From Bacteroidota bacterium (GTDB lineage: Bacteria; Bacteroidota; Bacteroidia; Flavobacteriales; Weeksellaceae), in assembly GCA_023458415.1 (NCBI GenBank), contig JAEWZO010000003.1, forward strand, positions 62,001-126,000: a stretch of DNA of 64,000 bases. Reading direction: 5' to 3'. Made by a program: the position numbers and the translations under genes. The notes beneath the pieces are model-generated. The model was given only the letters and a program-made list of their open reading frames with translations. It searched no databases and was not told where the DNA came from. How positions within the stretch are numbered: the first letter of the stretch is position 1; the number at the start of each line of letters is the position of its first letter. Positions 25,424-34,276 of this stretch are shown one piece after another.

Positions 25424-26897
25424 TTTTAACTAATTTGGATTGAAGGTAATGATACACGGATTGGGTATTGTGTTCCCCGGACACCAGAAGTGCACCGTAA
25501 TAGATAATAAAAAACAGAAAACTGTATAATCCCAGATCGGCAACAGAATACACCGTCCCGAAAACCAGGAAATAACCTGCGGCGAGCAGACCTAAGCTTA
25601 TAACGCTGATTTTGAGAAAATTATAGTTCCAAACCTTAGGAAAAAGCGAATTGCGGCGACAGTAATGATACATAATAAGAATAGCCAAAACCTCTGCTGC
25701 TACCGCTACCACCGCAGCGCCGTTCTGAAAATAGGTCTGAATCGCAAAATAATTCACAGAGATGCTGGTCATTGCCGCAATCACCGTAGCTTTAGTATAC
25801 ACTTTTTCACGGTTTTGAGGATACAGAATCAGGAAGCCCATAAAATAAGCAAGACATACCACAATGCACAGGGGAGACAGAATCTGCATCGTAAGTACAG
25901 AAGAACTGAACGCAGGGCCCGCCATCAGCATCACGATGGTATCGGAAAAAATAAAAAAATAAATGGAAAAGGGAATCGCAAACAGCATAATCACATTGAA
26001 ACTTTTGGCAAGGTAAAATTCATAAAGTACCGTGTCGTGGGAGTACAGATATGAAAGCCGTGGAAGAAGCACCGCACCGATGATAGTGATAAAGGAAATG
26101 ATATGCCGGATGAGTTTGTTGGCAATCATATAGTATCCTACATATTCATCGCCTGCGATAAAACCAATCAGAAAAATATCCAGCTGCAGATAAATATTTA
26201 CAGCCAAGGTTGCTACAAAAATAGTAAGCACCGGGCGAAAATGACGCTGGATGTCAAGATCAGCAAACCGGATACCCGCTTTCGAAATTTTGCGCGATAT
26301 AAGCACAAAATTCAGAATGTTGGCACCGAAATTGAGAATCACCAGAAGAACCGCATATACGGTGTAGTCTTCAGGAACCTTAATCAGTAAGAAAAAAAGG
26401 AAAAATATGACCAGCCGCACGGCGACATACCTCACGGTGATATAGAGCTGGTTTTCAATACCCTGAAAATACCACTCAGCACCCATATTGCTCAGAATGA
26501 CCATGCTGCTCATCAGGATAAGGAGACTTTTATAGCCGCCAAACACGTCCAGACTCATCAGGATGCCGAACAATACTGCATAAGAAATCACGGTGGTAAT
26601 AAGCAGCAGCAGATACAGCTCTGCCACGACTTTAAACAATTCCCGGGGATTCCCTCTGGATTTCGACACTTCGCGAATCCCATACATGGGGATGCCCAGG
26701 GCAGAGAACAGGATAAAATAGTTAATGATCGTATAAACATACTCTACCCTTCCCAGATTTTCGGCCCCCAGAACCCGGGTCAAGTAAGGCAGGGTAAAGA
26801 TTCCCACGAGCGCCGCGGAAAGCACCCGCAGAAGATTTAAAATATAATTTATTTTAATACTTCTGGCAATGATGAGATGGGCAAATTTTTTCTTCAT
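25410..26897 (-). CDS. wzx: Oligosaccharide flippase (Wzx)
   Basis: I choose the ATG at 26897 (MKKKFAHLIIARSIKINYIL, 495 residues) because the open frame to 26927 adds a non-hydrophobic leader. It has some 12-14 membrane helices. The polysaccharide-synthesis/MOP-flippase motif is LRVLSAALVGIFTLPYLTRV followed by LGAENLGRVEYVYTIINYF. The protein would flip undecaprenyl-linked repeat units across the inner membrane. It lies 110 bases after Wzc and overlaps the polymerase gene, forming the assembly block of locus 1. Confidence 0.91.
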   Translation of the reverse strand: MKKKFAHLIIARSIKINYILNLLRVLSAALVGIFTLPYLTRVLGAENLGRVEYVYTIINYFILFSALGIPMYGIREVSKSRGNPRELFKVVAELYLLLLITTVISYAVLFGILMSLDVFGGYKSLLILMSSMVILSNMGAEWYFQGIENQLYITVRYVAVRLVIFFLFFLLIKVPEDYTVYAVLLVILNFGANILNFVLISRKISKAGIRFADLDIQRHFRPVLTIFVATLAVNIYLQLDIFLIGFIAGDEYVGYYMIANKLIRHIISFITIIGAVLLPRLSYLYSHDTVLYEFYLAKSFNVIMLFAIPFSIYFFIFSDTIVMLMAGPAFSSSVLTMQILSPLCIVVCLAYFMGFLILYPQNREKVYTKATVIAAMTSISVNYFAIQTYFQNGAAVVAVAAEVLAILIMYHYCRRNSLFPKVWNYNFLKISVISLGLLAAGYFLVFGTVYSVADLGLYSFLFFIIYYGALLVSGEHNTQSVYHYLQSKLVKNADL

Positions 26898-27006
26898 GAT
26901 GACGCACTGAGCAGAAATGTGTAGCAATATGGGTTAAGCACAGAATATCGACTTGAAAATCATCTGAATATTCCCAACCCTATCCGGGTCTGTCACCTGC
27001 GACACT

Positions 27007-29367
27007 CTAAAAAAGTTTCTGGTACCATTTCTTTTCCTCAGCCTGGTAACCGTAACCGTATTTATTGCCGTAACCGAAATGCTCCTTACTTACATCATTA
27101 AGTACAAAACCTACATTTTTAATTCTTTCTGCTCTAATTGCTTTATTCGCAAATTCAATCAGTGGTTTTTCGGTTACACCCGATCTGGTAATATATATCG
27201 TAACATCAGCAATATCCGAAATAAGGAAGCTGTCTGTTACAAGCATCAATGGGGCAGTATCCAGAATAATGTAATGATATTGAGATTTTAACTCTTCAAT
27301 AAGCTCTTCATAACGTCCGTTAGAAAGCAGTTCCGTTGGATTTGGCGGGATACTTCCCGAATAAATCATATCACAGTTCGGATTGAATCCGGACGGATGG
27401 ATCACATCTGCACTGGACAGCTCACGGTCGTAAAGATATTCTGTAAGTCCAACAGACCCTTTTTTGGACGTGTCATATCGCTGAAGCTGCGGATTTCGGA
27501 TGTCCGAACCTATGATTACTACTTTAGTCACAGGCGTAGCCAGTGTAAGTGCAAGATTCACTGAAGCAAATGTTTTCCCTTCGCCCTTCACCGTAGAAGT
27601 TACAAACACCACTTTACCCATATCTTTTTTAGGCAGCATAAAGTTCATATTGGTAATGAGAATTCTAAAAGCTTCTGCCATTGGTGAAAGATCGTTTACC
27701 TGCACCAGTTCCGGCTGTCCTCTTCCCAGTTTAGGAAGTTCAGCAAGTACTGAAGTTGGTGTAATTTTCTCCAGGTCGTGTTTCGAGCGGATTTTATTGT
27801 TCAGCAGTTCGCGAAGGTAAATGTACGCGAAAGGTAAGAGTAAACCTAACAGCAAAGCCGCGCCCAAAGTAATCATTTTCTTTGGTGAAACCGGTTTGTC
27901 ATCAGCATACGCGTAATCGAGAATTCTGGCTTTTGGCGCCGTAATCGCAAGAGATATGGCATTTTCCTCGCGCTTCTCCAGAAGTAGAAGGTATAGACTT
28001 TCCTTAATTTGCTGCTGTCTTTCAATTCCTCGGAACATCTTTTCAAGAGACGGAATTTTATTAATTTTTCCGGCAAGCATGCTCTGCTCGCCTGCAATCT
28101 GGTTTCTGGCCAATTCTAATGCTGCACGGCTACTCGTAAGATTTTCCAGTACCGATTTCTTAAGTGTAGAAATCTGTTTGTTCAGCTCAACCACCAATGG
28201 GTTTTCAGGCGTCGCATTTTCCAACAGGCGGTTTCTTTCGAGCACAAGCTGGTTGTAGGCATTAATATTCGCTGAAGCCATCGGGTTGGTGAGTCCTACA
28301 CTGGACGGAAGTACCTGGCTGCTTCCACTTTTAGTTAGGTATCCTATTAAAGTGTTCGTCAGTTCAAGTTGCGTTTCTGTATCCAGCATTCTTCCTCTTG
28401 CCTGTACCGAACTTCCCAGGTTCAACTGAGCTTCAGCAGCAATATCAGTAATATTGTTGGCTACTTTAAACTGCTCTTTCTGGCTTTCTACATCACCCAA
28501 TTCATCGGCAATTATTGCAATTCTTTCATCAATAAAATCACGCGTTTTACTCGATTCTTCATTTTTGTCATTAATCGCATCGTTGTTGTATGCTACCACC
28601 AGCCGATTTACAATATTCTTTGCTTTCTCTACATTGGGATAATTGATGGATATCCCAATTACCGTTGCATCCTTATTTACAAGTTCTATATTTGAATTTT
28701 CCTGCAAGTCGTTCACTGTGCTTTCCACGGTCGAATAGCGGAAAGAAAGTTCCTCAATATCATCATTTTCTGCACGTACATAGGCAGGGTTTTTAAGAAT
28801 CATCAGATTGGCATACGGCAAACTCACTGTGCGCCTGAAAGTTGTTTCGGTAGTTTTTATCTCTTCACCGGAAAGTGTGATTTTATCACCTTTCAGCTCA
28901 ACATAAACCGGTTCTTCAATTGGTTCTGTATATTTCTTTTCACTGATAACCTGTACAATAATGGGAGACGTTTCCCCATACAGCTCCAGCGTACGCATCC
29001 CTTTTTCGCCATATACTCTGGTTTGTAATCCCAATTCGGTAACAACATCGCGCATCAGCTTTTTCGACTTGAAAACCTCTATTTCATTCTCAATACTGTT
29101 GGTTTTCATTCCGCCAAGTCCGGGCAGGTCCGAAAGCATTCCAAAACCTCCACCCTGATTGGATTTTGCATCCTTAATAAGCACAGAAGAAGAAACGTGA
29201 TATACCGGAGCCGCAGTTTTCAGGTAATAAATTGCCAGTATCAGCGCAAGTAAAGCCGCGAGAGCAAACCAGTACCACTTCGAGATATAGGGTTTGATGA
29301 TTTCGGAAACACTGGAATCCTGCATTACGGTGCTGTCGTTTACCGGTTCAGAGGCGTTATTTTTCAT
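27007..29367 (-). CDS. wzc: Polysaccharide co-polymerase and tyrosine autokinase (Wzc)
   Basis: A 786-residue protein with Wzz-type membrane domains and a C-terminal BY-kinase. TM1 is near residues 33-50, a periplasmic coiled-coil domain spans to about 500, and TM2 is near 510-530. The kinase has Walker A VTSTVKGEGKTFASVN, Walker A' KVVIIGSDIRNPQLQR and Walker B YIILDTAPLMLVTDS. The C-terminus carries the autophosphorylated tyrosine cluster GYGNKYGYGYQAEEKKWY. It works with Wza and Wzx/Wzy to control chain length and export. No Wzb-type phosphatase is encoded in the window. It is 73 bases from the Wza gene. Confidence 0.95.
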   Translation of the reverse strand: MKNNASEPVNDSTVMQDSSVSEIIKPYISKWYWFALAALLALILAIYYLKTAAPVYHVSSSVLIKDAKSNQGGGFGMLSDLPGLGGMKTNSIENEIEVFKSKKLMRDVVTELGLQTRVYGEKGMRTLELYGETSPIIVQVISEKKYTEPIEEPVYVELKGDKITLSGEEIKTTETTFRRTVSLPYANLMILKNPAYVRAENDDIEELSFRYSTVESTVNDLQENSNIELVNKDATVIGISINYPNVEKAKNIVNRLVVAYNNDAINDKNEESSKTRDFIDERIAIIADELGDVESQKEQFKVANNITDIAAEAQLNLGSSVQARGRMLDTETQLELTNTLIGYLTKSGSSQVLPSSVGLTNPMASANINAYNQLVLERNRLLENATPENPLVVELNKQISTLKKSVLENLTSSRAALELARNQIAGEQSMLAGKINKIPSLEKMFRGIERQQQIKESLYLLLLEKREENAISLAITAPKARILDYAYADDKPVSPKKMITLGAALLLGLLLPFAYIYLRELLNNKIRSKHDLEKITPTSVLAELPKLGRGQPELVQVNDLSPMAEAFRILITNMNFMLPKKDMGKVVFVTSTVKGEGKTFASVNLALTLATPVTKVVIIGSDIRNPQLQRYDTSKKGSVGLTEYLYDRELSSADVIHPSGFNPNCDMIYSGSIPPNPTELLSNGRYEELIEELKSQYHYIILDTAPLMLVTDSFLISDIADVTIYITRSGVTEKPLIEFANKAIRAERIKNVGFVLNDVSKEHFGYGNKYGYGYQAEEKKWYQKLF

Positions 29368-29440
29368 TCGTTAGTATAGTGAAGCAGGGTTAGTTATTTT
29401 TTCATATCAGTGGAGCATGTTCCGGAAGGCGCACAAGGGC

Positions 29441-30244
29441 TTACCTTACCAGCAGCGCAAGCAGACCAAGAATTACAGATGCTACAGATATATAAATACC
29501 GACATTAGGATCCAAAGAGGATGTTTTCTGTCTTGTTGGATTGGATGATACGTAGATCAGGTCATTCTGTTTCAGATAAAAATACGGTGAATTGAAAAAC
29601 TCACTGCTGGTTAAATCCAGCCTTTCGCGGGATATCTGTCCGTTTTCGTTGCGTACAAGCAGCACATTGTCCCGCTTACCGTAGATGGTAAGATCTCCTG
29701 CAAGTCCAAGTGCAGCAGGCAGTGTTACAGTACCGTCCGGAATATTAAAAGTTCCGGGGCGGGCCACCTCACCCAGCACAGAAATGCGGAAATTGGTTGT
29801 TCTCACCGTTACTACCGGGTCTTTGATATAGCGTGTAAGCATTCCCTGCACTTTATCGGCAAACTCTTCATTGGAGAGTCCGGCTGCGGCTACTTTACCC
29901 AGTACAGGCATATTGATTTCGCCGTTGCTGTCCACTTTATAAGATTTCGCAGACGATGGTGGTGCTGAACCACCCGCTGCCGAGGAGTTTCCCGACTGTG
30001 AAAAAGACGGTGAACTTCCTGCCGAACTGTAGGTATTGTTAAAAGGTGCTACCACATCCATATCATTTGCGGTGATATCAACCTGCAGAACATCACCCTG
30101 CTGAATCACCAGTACCGCATTTTTTACGGAAGCTTCCACAGCAATATCTTCAATATCCTGCATATAGCTTAAATCCTTTTGTGGCTTGCATGAAAGCAGC
30201 AGTCCAAAAAGTAAAAGAAAAAGAAATTTATTATCAATTTTCAT
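29441..30244 (-). CDS. wza: Polysaccharide export outer membrane lipoprotein (Wza)
   Basis: A 267-residue lipoprotein starting at 30244 (MKIDNKFLFLLLFGLLLSC); four more residues are possible if translation begins at 30256. The lipobox is LLLSC. The Poly_export domain begins with VIQQGDVLQVDITANDMDVV, and SLBB repeats follow (RISVLGEVARPGTFNIPDGT). A C-terminal hydrophobic helix (VGIYISVASVILGLLALL) differs from the amphipathic barrel helix of E. coli Wza but is usual in Bacteroidota. A Ser/Gly-rich insert (SSAGSSPSFSQSGNSSAAGG) lies near residue 85. It forms the outer membrane exit channel with Wzc. Confidence 0.92.
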   Translation of the reverse strand: MKIDNKFLFLLLFGLLLSCKPQKDLSYMQDIEDIAVEASVKNAVLVIQQGDVLQVDITANDMDVVAPFNNTYSSAGSSPSFSQSGNSSAAGGSAPPSSAKSYKVDSNGEINMPVLGKVAAAGLSNEEFADKVQGMLTRYIKDPVVTVRTTNFRISVLGEVARPGTFNIPDGTVTLPAALGLAGDLTIYGKRDNVLLVRNENGQISRERLDLTSSEFFNSPYFYLKQNDLIYVSSNPTRQKTSSLDPNVGIYISVASVILGLLALLVR

Positions 30245-30282
30245 TTCAAAAATCATGATTCCTGCAAATATAACGTAATTTA

Positions 30283-32166
30283 TTATTTCTCGTCCAGCAG
30301 TTGATACACCGAGTTATTGCTCTTGAACTCCGGGACAATTTTCTTCAGAATTTTTACCAGTTCTGCTTTCTTACCTTGCTCCAAACGCTCCGCAAGCTCA
30401 TCCACATAATAGCTTATCTGATTGAACTCCATAGGTTTATCCTGCGATATCAGAATCTTCTCATTCGGTGTCGGAAGAGTTTTGGCCGTATCAGTCAGTA
30501 ATTCTTCATACAGCTTTTCTCCAGGTCTCAAACCGGTAAAGACAATCTTGATATCATTTTCCGGTTCAAACCCAGACAGTTTAATCATTCTTCTTGCAAG
30601 GTCAATAATCTTCACCGGCTCTCCCATATCGAACACGAAAACTTCGCCACCTGCACCCATAGTTCCTGCCTGGAGCACCAGTTCGCAGGCCTCAGGAATC
30701 GTCATGAAATAACGTACGATATCCGGATGGGTAATGGTAACCGGACCACCGTTTTCAATCTGCTTTCTGAACAGCGGAATCACCGAGCCGTTTGATCCCA
30801 GAACATTCCCAAAACGGGTGGTAATGAATTTTGTTGTATTGCCTTCCACATGCTGCAGCGACTGTACAAACAACTCAGCAGTTCTTTTCGTTGCCCCCAT
30901 TACGTTGGTAGGGTTCACTGCCTTATCTGTGGAAACCATCACAAAACGGTTTACTTTAAAGCGGCTCGCAAGCAGTGCTAGATTTTTGCTTCCCAAGATA
31001 TTGGTGCACACGGCATCATGCGGATTTTCTTCCACCAGCGGGACATGCTTGTATGCAGCGGCATGATATACCATTGAAAAATCATGACTTTCGAAAACCT
31101 GCTCCATACGGCGGTAATTGGCTACATCGCCCATTACGAACTTAAAGTTAACTTCCGGATAGGCCTTGGTTATTTCGAGCTCCACCTCATAAAGCGGTGT
31201 TTCTGCCTGATCCAGCACTACGATCAGCTCCGGACGGAACTGCGCTACCTGCCTTACAATTTCACTTCCTATAGACCCTGCTCCACCGGTAATGAGAATT
31301 TTCTTACCGTGATGGCGTTTTTCTACGTCTGTATTTTCCAGGCGTATCGGTTTTCTGTTCAGCAGGTCTTCAATCTGCAGCGACTTTATATTGGCCGAAA
31401 GATCTGAGCTTCTAACTTTCTGTACTGAAGGAGTTTTAAATACCTGCAGCCCTTTCTCCAGAAAAAGATTCACCCACGAGTTGATTTCCTCGCGGCTCAT
31501 CATGTCCTTGTTAATGATGACTCCGTCCAGAGAAATAGATTCTACTTCCATCTGCTCCAGACTTTCTTTGGAATAAATGGGCTTTCCCAGAAGGCGCGCC
31601 CGCGTTGAATCGGTTCGCTGAGTAATGAAACCTAATACGTGGTATGGTATGAACGAATTATCGATAATGGCTCTGGCAACGGCAACCGACTGCTCATCTA
31701 TACCCAAGACCAATACCCTTTTCTTCAAAGTACTTCTGCGGAACTCCCTGGCAAAATGGAAAAACTCTTTCACAATAAACCGGAAGATAAACATCAACAT
31801 AAAGGAAATCGTAAAGAAGATGATCAGGATCAGCGAAGGCATCAGTTTAATGCCTTTCAGCCAAAGAGTGCCTACATTCACCACATAAAGAGTAAGTACG
31901 GTGCAGATGCTGGCAAGTAGCAGCTTAAACAGATCTATAAATGTGGAATGCCGTATAATACCTGCATAGGTGCGGTAGATGTACATAAAGAACAGGTTGA
32001 CGGCGATAATCAGCGAACCAATTTCGTAGATATCCAGCAGATAATTGCCGCTCTGTATAATGCGGTGGTAAATAATATTCGACAGCAGGATGGAAAAACA
32101 AAGAATTCCCAAATCCATCAAAAGGATCACCCATCTCGGAAGGTACCTGATATCAGTAAGGTTCAT
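30283..32166 (-). CDS. Membrane-bound UDP-GlcNAc 4,6-dehydratase, PglF/FlaA1/WbpM type
   Basis: I favour the ATG at 32166 (MNLTDIRYLPRWVILLMDLG, 627 residues); the frame is open to an ATG at 32214. Four N-terminal helices precede a CoA/NAD-binding-like domain and then an SDR domain with ILITGGAGSIGSEIVRQV. The modified active-site segment is STDKAVNPTNVMGATKR. PglF-type enzymes make UDP-4-keto-6-deoxy-GlcNAc, the substrate of the PglE-like aminotransferase at 13593. It heads locus 1, 39 bases before Wza. Non-UndP sugars such as QuiNAc are an alternative product of this family, but PglE/PglD/PglC homologues in the same operon favour bacillosamine. Confidence 0.88.
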   Translation of the reverse strand: MNLTDIRYLPRWVILLMDLGILCFSILLSNIIYHRIIQSGNYLLDIYEIGSLIIAVNLFFMYIYRTYAGIIRHSTFIDLFKLLLASICTVLTLYVVNVGTLWLKGIKLMPSLILIIFFTISFMLMFIFRFIVKEFFHFAREFRRSTLKKRVLVLGIDEQSVAVARAIIDNSFIPYHVLGFITQRTDSTRARLLGKPIYSKESLEQMEVESISLDGVIINKDMMSREEINSWVNLFLEKGLQVFKTPSVQKVRSSDLSANIKSLQIEDLLNRKPIRLENTDVEKRHHGKKILITGGAGSIGSEIVRQVAQFRPELIVVLDQAETPLYEVELEITKAYPEVNFKFVMGDVANYRRMEQVFESHDFSMVYHAAAYKHVPLVEENPHDAVCTNILGSKNLALLASRFKVNRFVMVSTDKAVNPTNVMGATKRTAELFVQSLQHVEGNTTKFITTRFGNVLGSNGSVIPLFRKQIENGGPVTITHPDIVRYFMTIPEACELVLQAGTMGAGGEVFVFDMGEPVKIIDLARRMIKLSGFEPENDIKIVFTGLRPGEKLYEELLTDTAKTLPTPNEKILISQDKPMEFNQISYYVDELAERLEQGKKAELVKILKKIVPEFKSNNSVYQLLDEK

Positions 32167-32399
32167 CAGATTGTCCCCTTCATATATTTTTTTCAAAGAG
32201 TTGTACCTCCTCATTTTTTTTCTGAATTATCGCCGGTAGTAGTCTCCGGCATTTCGGAATGCAAATTACGCAATAATTTTTTTCTTAAGAAATACTTAAA
32301 AGAAAGTTAACAGTTCGTAAGAAGATGAAAAATGGCCACAGCAGCAGAATGCAAATGTGACCAATACTTAAATTTATTCTCAAAGAGGAAATAAAATTT

Positions 32400-32421
32400 T
32401 AAAAAATCTTTCCTCAGGAAA
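32400..32421 (-). terminator. Possible terminator after the frameshifted small gene
   Basis: On the minus strand, arms TTTCC and GGAAA (within 32409-32421) form a short hairpin followed by a seven-T run (complement of 32400-32406). It is 20 bases past the reconstructed stop at 32442. The 210 bases between this and the dehydratase gene include a small GCCGG/CCGGC hairpin (32232-32250) and no evident gene; this leader may contain the locus 1 promoter, but I see no perfect TAnnTTTG. Confidence 0.5.
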
Positions 32422-32441
32422 CTTCCACCTTTGCAGCAGTC

Positions 32442-32731
32442 CTAAATCTGTTTCTCCTGCATCTTTTTTCTGTACACACTGTATCCCGCTATCGCCATAC
32501 CCACTGCAGCAAGCAGCGGCAGATAATCGTCGATAGGCACGGGGTCCACGGGTGGCGGAGTAGTATCTCCTGTTTCAACACCATTTCATTAGGTACTGCC
32601 ACTTCATACGAAGCTCCTCCGCCCTGATATTCTGAGGATTCTCCTTCTGAAAAGCGGTTTTGGGCAGAAAACTGCAGTATTATGCCCAAAAGAAAAACTG
32701 TTGTATATAATTTTCTAAGATAGATTCCCAT
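32442..32731 (-). pseudogene. Frameshifted small secreted protein with C-terminal membrane anchor
   Basis: The frame from 32731 gives a signal peptide (MGIYLRKLYTTVFLLGIILQ, then FSAQ) and continues to about VPNEMV at 32580. The +1 frame then gives ETGDTTPPPVDPVPIDDYLP followed by LLAAVGMAIAGYSVYRKK and a TAG at 32442. The second part is the typical C-terminal anchor (PIDDYLP, hydrophobic helix, basic tail) of a small flavobacterial secreted protein family, so the original gene spanned both. One extra base near 32578-32584 breaks it. A sequencing error cannot be excluded. It lies directly upstream of polysaccharide locus 1 in the same direction. Confidence 0.75.
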
Positions 32732-32803
32732 CCTTATACTTTTAATAATTAAAAATCAAATGCAAATATAGTCGATAATCACAAAATATCATAAATAATG
32801 TAA

Positions 32804-33751
32804 CTATATTCTTACTTTCTTGCTGATGACAGCATTGGCAGTAGTTATTCGAAGATAGTAAACACCGTTACTAAACTGTGCAGTTGGAAGCTCTATTTCC
32901 TTCCGATTTTCACCATTAATGCTCATTATCATTCTGCCGGAAGCATCGTAAAGGTCTAATGAACGAATTGGCGAAGTCGTGCTTCTTACCATGTGATGTT
33001 CGCCTCTTCTGTATACCACCACACCAATAGCTAATGCATCATCGGTAACCATTGTTTCCTGTGGTTGGTAAACAATCTGGAAACGGTTGGTAAAGTCGCC
33101 GGCGGCCGTTGAAAAACTATATTCATTTTCGGTCAAATCTACAACCACTCCGGCTTCAAGATCTTTGAGATATACCGAACGATCTTCAAAAACACCTTGT
33201 AGTTCTCTTATTCTTATCTCATACTCACCACTCTCATAGGCCCTATAACCTAAAGGCACCATATCATCTTCACTAAACGCAGAACGTCCATTGATGATTA
33301 CTTGCTGGTCATCGGCAAAACTATAGAACAGATCAAGCGATGTCAATCCCGGGTGCCTGGAGTCATCTCTGGCAAAACCATGGCTCCAATCCCCGTCGTA
33401 AGCTACTGTTGTTCCCAGAACAATATTGGTAGGTGTTTTCAACTGCAATCTCAAAAGATCAAAAGAACTCTTATCGGCATCACCAAAAAACGTATGCAAC
33501 GGCGCTTCTGCAGCCCGCTGGTTATTATCGAAAGTAAGCACAGTGCTTCCTGATTGAAGTGGACGAACTACAAAACCGGAACCCACAGGAATATATCTTC
33601 CTGGTATTTTGTCACCTGTAGGGGTACCCTTATCAAGGCCGGGCATTCTGTAGGTACGGGATATGCACGCGGTATTCAAGGTATATCCGTAACTGAAGAA
33701 ATCTTTTGAATGGAAGCAGCTTATAGCCAAACAATATAACGCCTCTTTCAT
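32804..33751 (-). pseudogene. 5'-truncated T9SS cargo protein with type A sorting domain
   Basis: The 315-codon frame lacks a signal peptide and begins with an unrelated-looking segment (MKEALYCLAISCFHSK), then enters a recognisable repeat-type module at KIPGRYIPVGSGFVVRPLQS. The last 60 residues form a T9SS type A sorting domain: SLDLYDASGRMIMSINGENR, IELPTAQFSNGVYYLRITT and the terminal ISKKVRI. T9SS cargo requires an N-terminal Sec signal, which is missing, so the 5' part of a much larger gene appears to have been lost. In the normal family such modules follow long LamG or fibronectin-like segments. It could still be transcribed, but export is unlikely. Confidence 0.75.
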
Positions 33752-33907
33752 GATCTTAAAAAAGGGTGATTTTCCTGTTTCCAGATCTCAGAACGGTTCT
33801 TAACTTCGTTTTCCATTTCTGACTGAATGACTCCCGCAGCGGTACCGATACGGGCATTGCGTCAGAACAAAAGGACAAAAAAATAAAACACTTAAAAACA
33901 TAATATC

Positions 33908-34258
33908 ATGAAAGAAAAATTTCTGTTTACGCACGAACAGCTGCGTATGTTTCTGGATGAAATTCTTGAGGATTACCGGCAGTGCGCCCTGATGAACCTG
34001 CCCTTTGACCAGAACAGCATCCTGCTGGATGAGGATGTATGCAAAATCCTGAGGGTGTCAAGACGGACCCTTCACAGCTACCGTGAGAAAGAATACATCC
34101 GTCCGGTCACCCTGTCGGGAAGACACTTTTACATTAAATGTCTGCTGTTTATGGATCTGCTGGAACTGTACGAGGCACAGTACCGGAAAGAAGATGATGG
34201 GAAAGATGAGGATCAACAAGAGCCGGGAATACAGAACGATTCCGGCAGCGGCGGATAA
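33908..34258 (+). CDS. Helix-turn-helix DNA-binding protein (HTH_17/excisionase type)
   Basis: A 116-residue protein with an N-terminal helix region, then a MerR/excisionase-type helix-turn-helix: LLDEDVCKILRVSRRTLHSY followed by REKEYIRPVTLSGRHFYI. This pattern is common in small regulators carried by Bacteroidota conjugative elements, where it often sits near mobilisation genes. No mobilisation, relaxase or integrase gene is present here, so it is an orphan, possibly a leftover of an excised element. The C-terminus is low complexity (EDDGKDEDQQEPGIQNDSGS). Its stop codon lies inside a perfect inverted repeat shared with the convergent GT4 gene. Confidence 0.78.
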   Translation: MKEKFLFTHEQLRMFLDEILEDYRQCALMNLPFDQNSILLDEDVCKILRVSRRTLHSYREKEYIRPVTLSGRHFYIKCLLFMDLLELYEAQYRKEDDGKDEDQQEPGIQNDSGSGG

Positions 34259-34276
34259 CCGCTGGTTATCCGCCGC
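34248..34276. repeat. Perfect 13-bp inverted repeat holding both convergent stop codons
   Basis: GCGGCGGATAACC (34248-34260) and its exact complement (34264-34276) flank GCT. The TAA of the plus-strand gene (34256-34258) and the TAA of the minus-strand GT4 gene (34266-34268) both lie inside the stem. No U-run follows on either strand, so it is a stable hairpin and not a classical intrinsic terminator; it may protect 3' ends or stop transcription with Rho. Confidence 0.75.

Noticed and set aside
33908..34258. Presence of an integrative element around the excisionase-like HTH gene
   Set aside because: No integrase, relaxase, transposase, tRNA or attachment repeat was found in the surrounding 5 kb; only an orphan regulator is supported.
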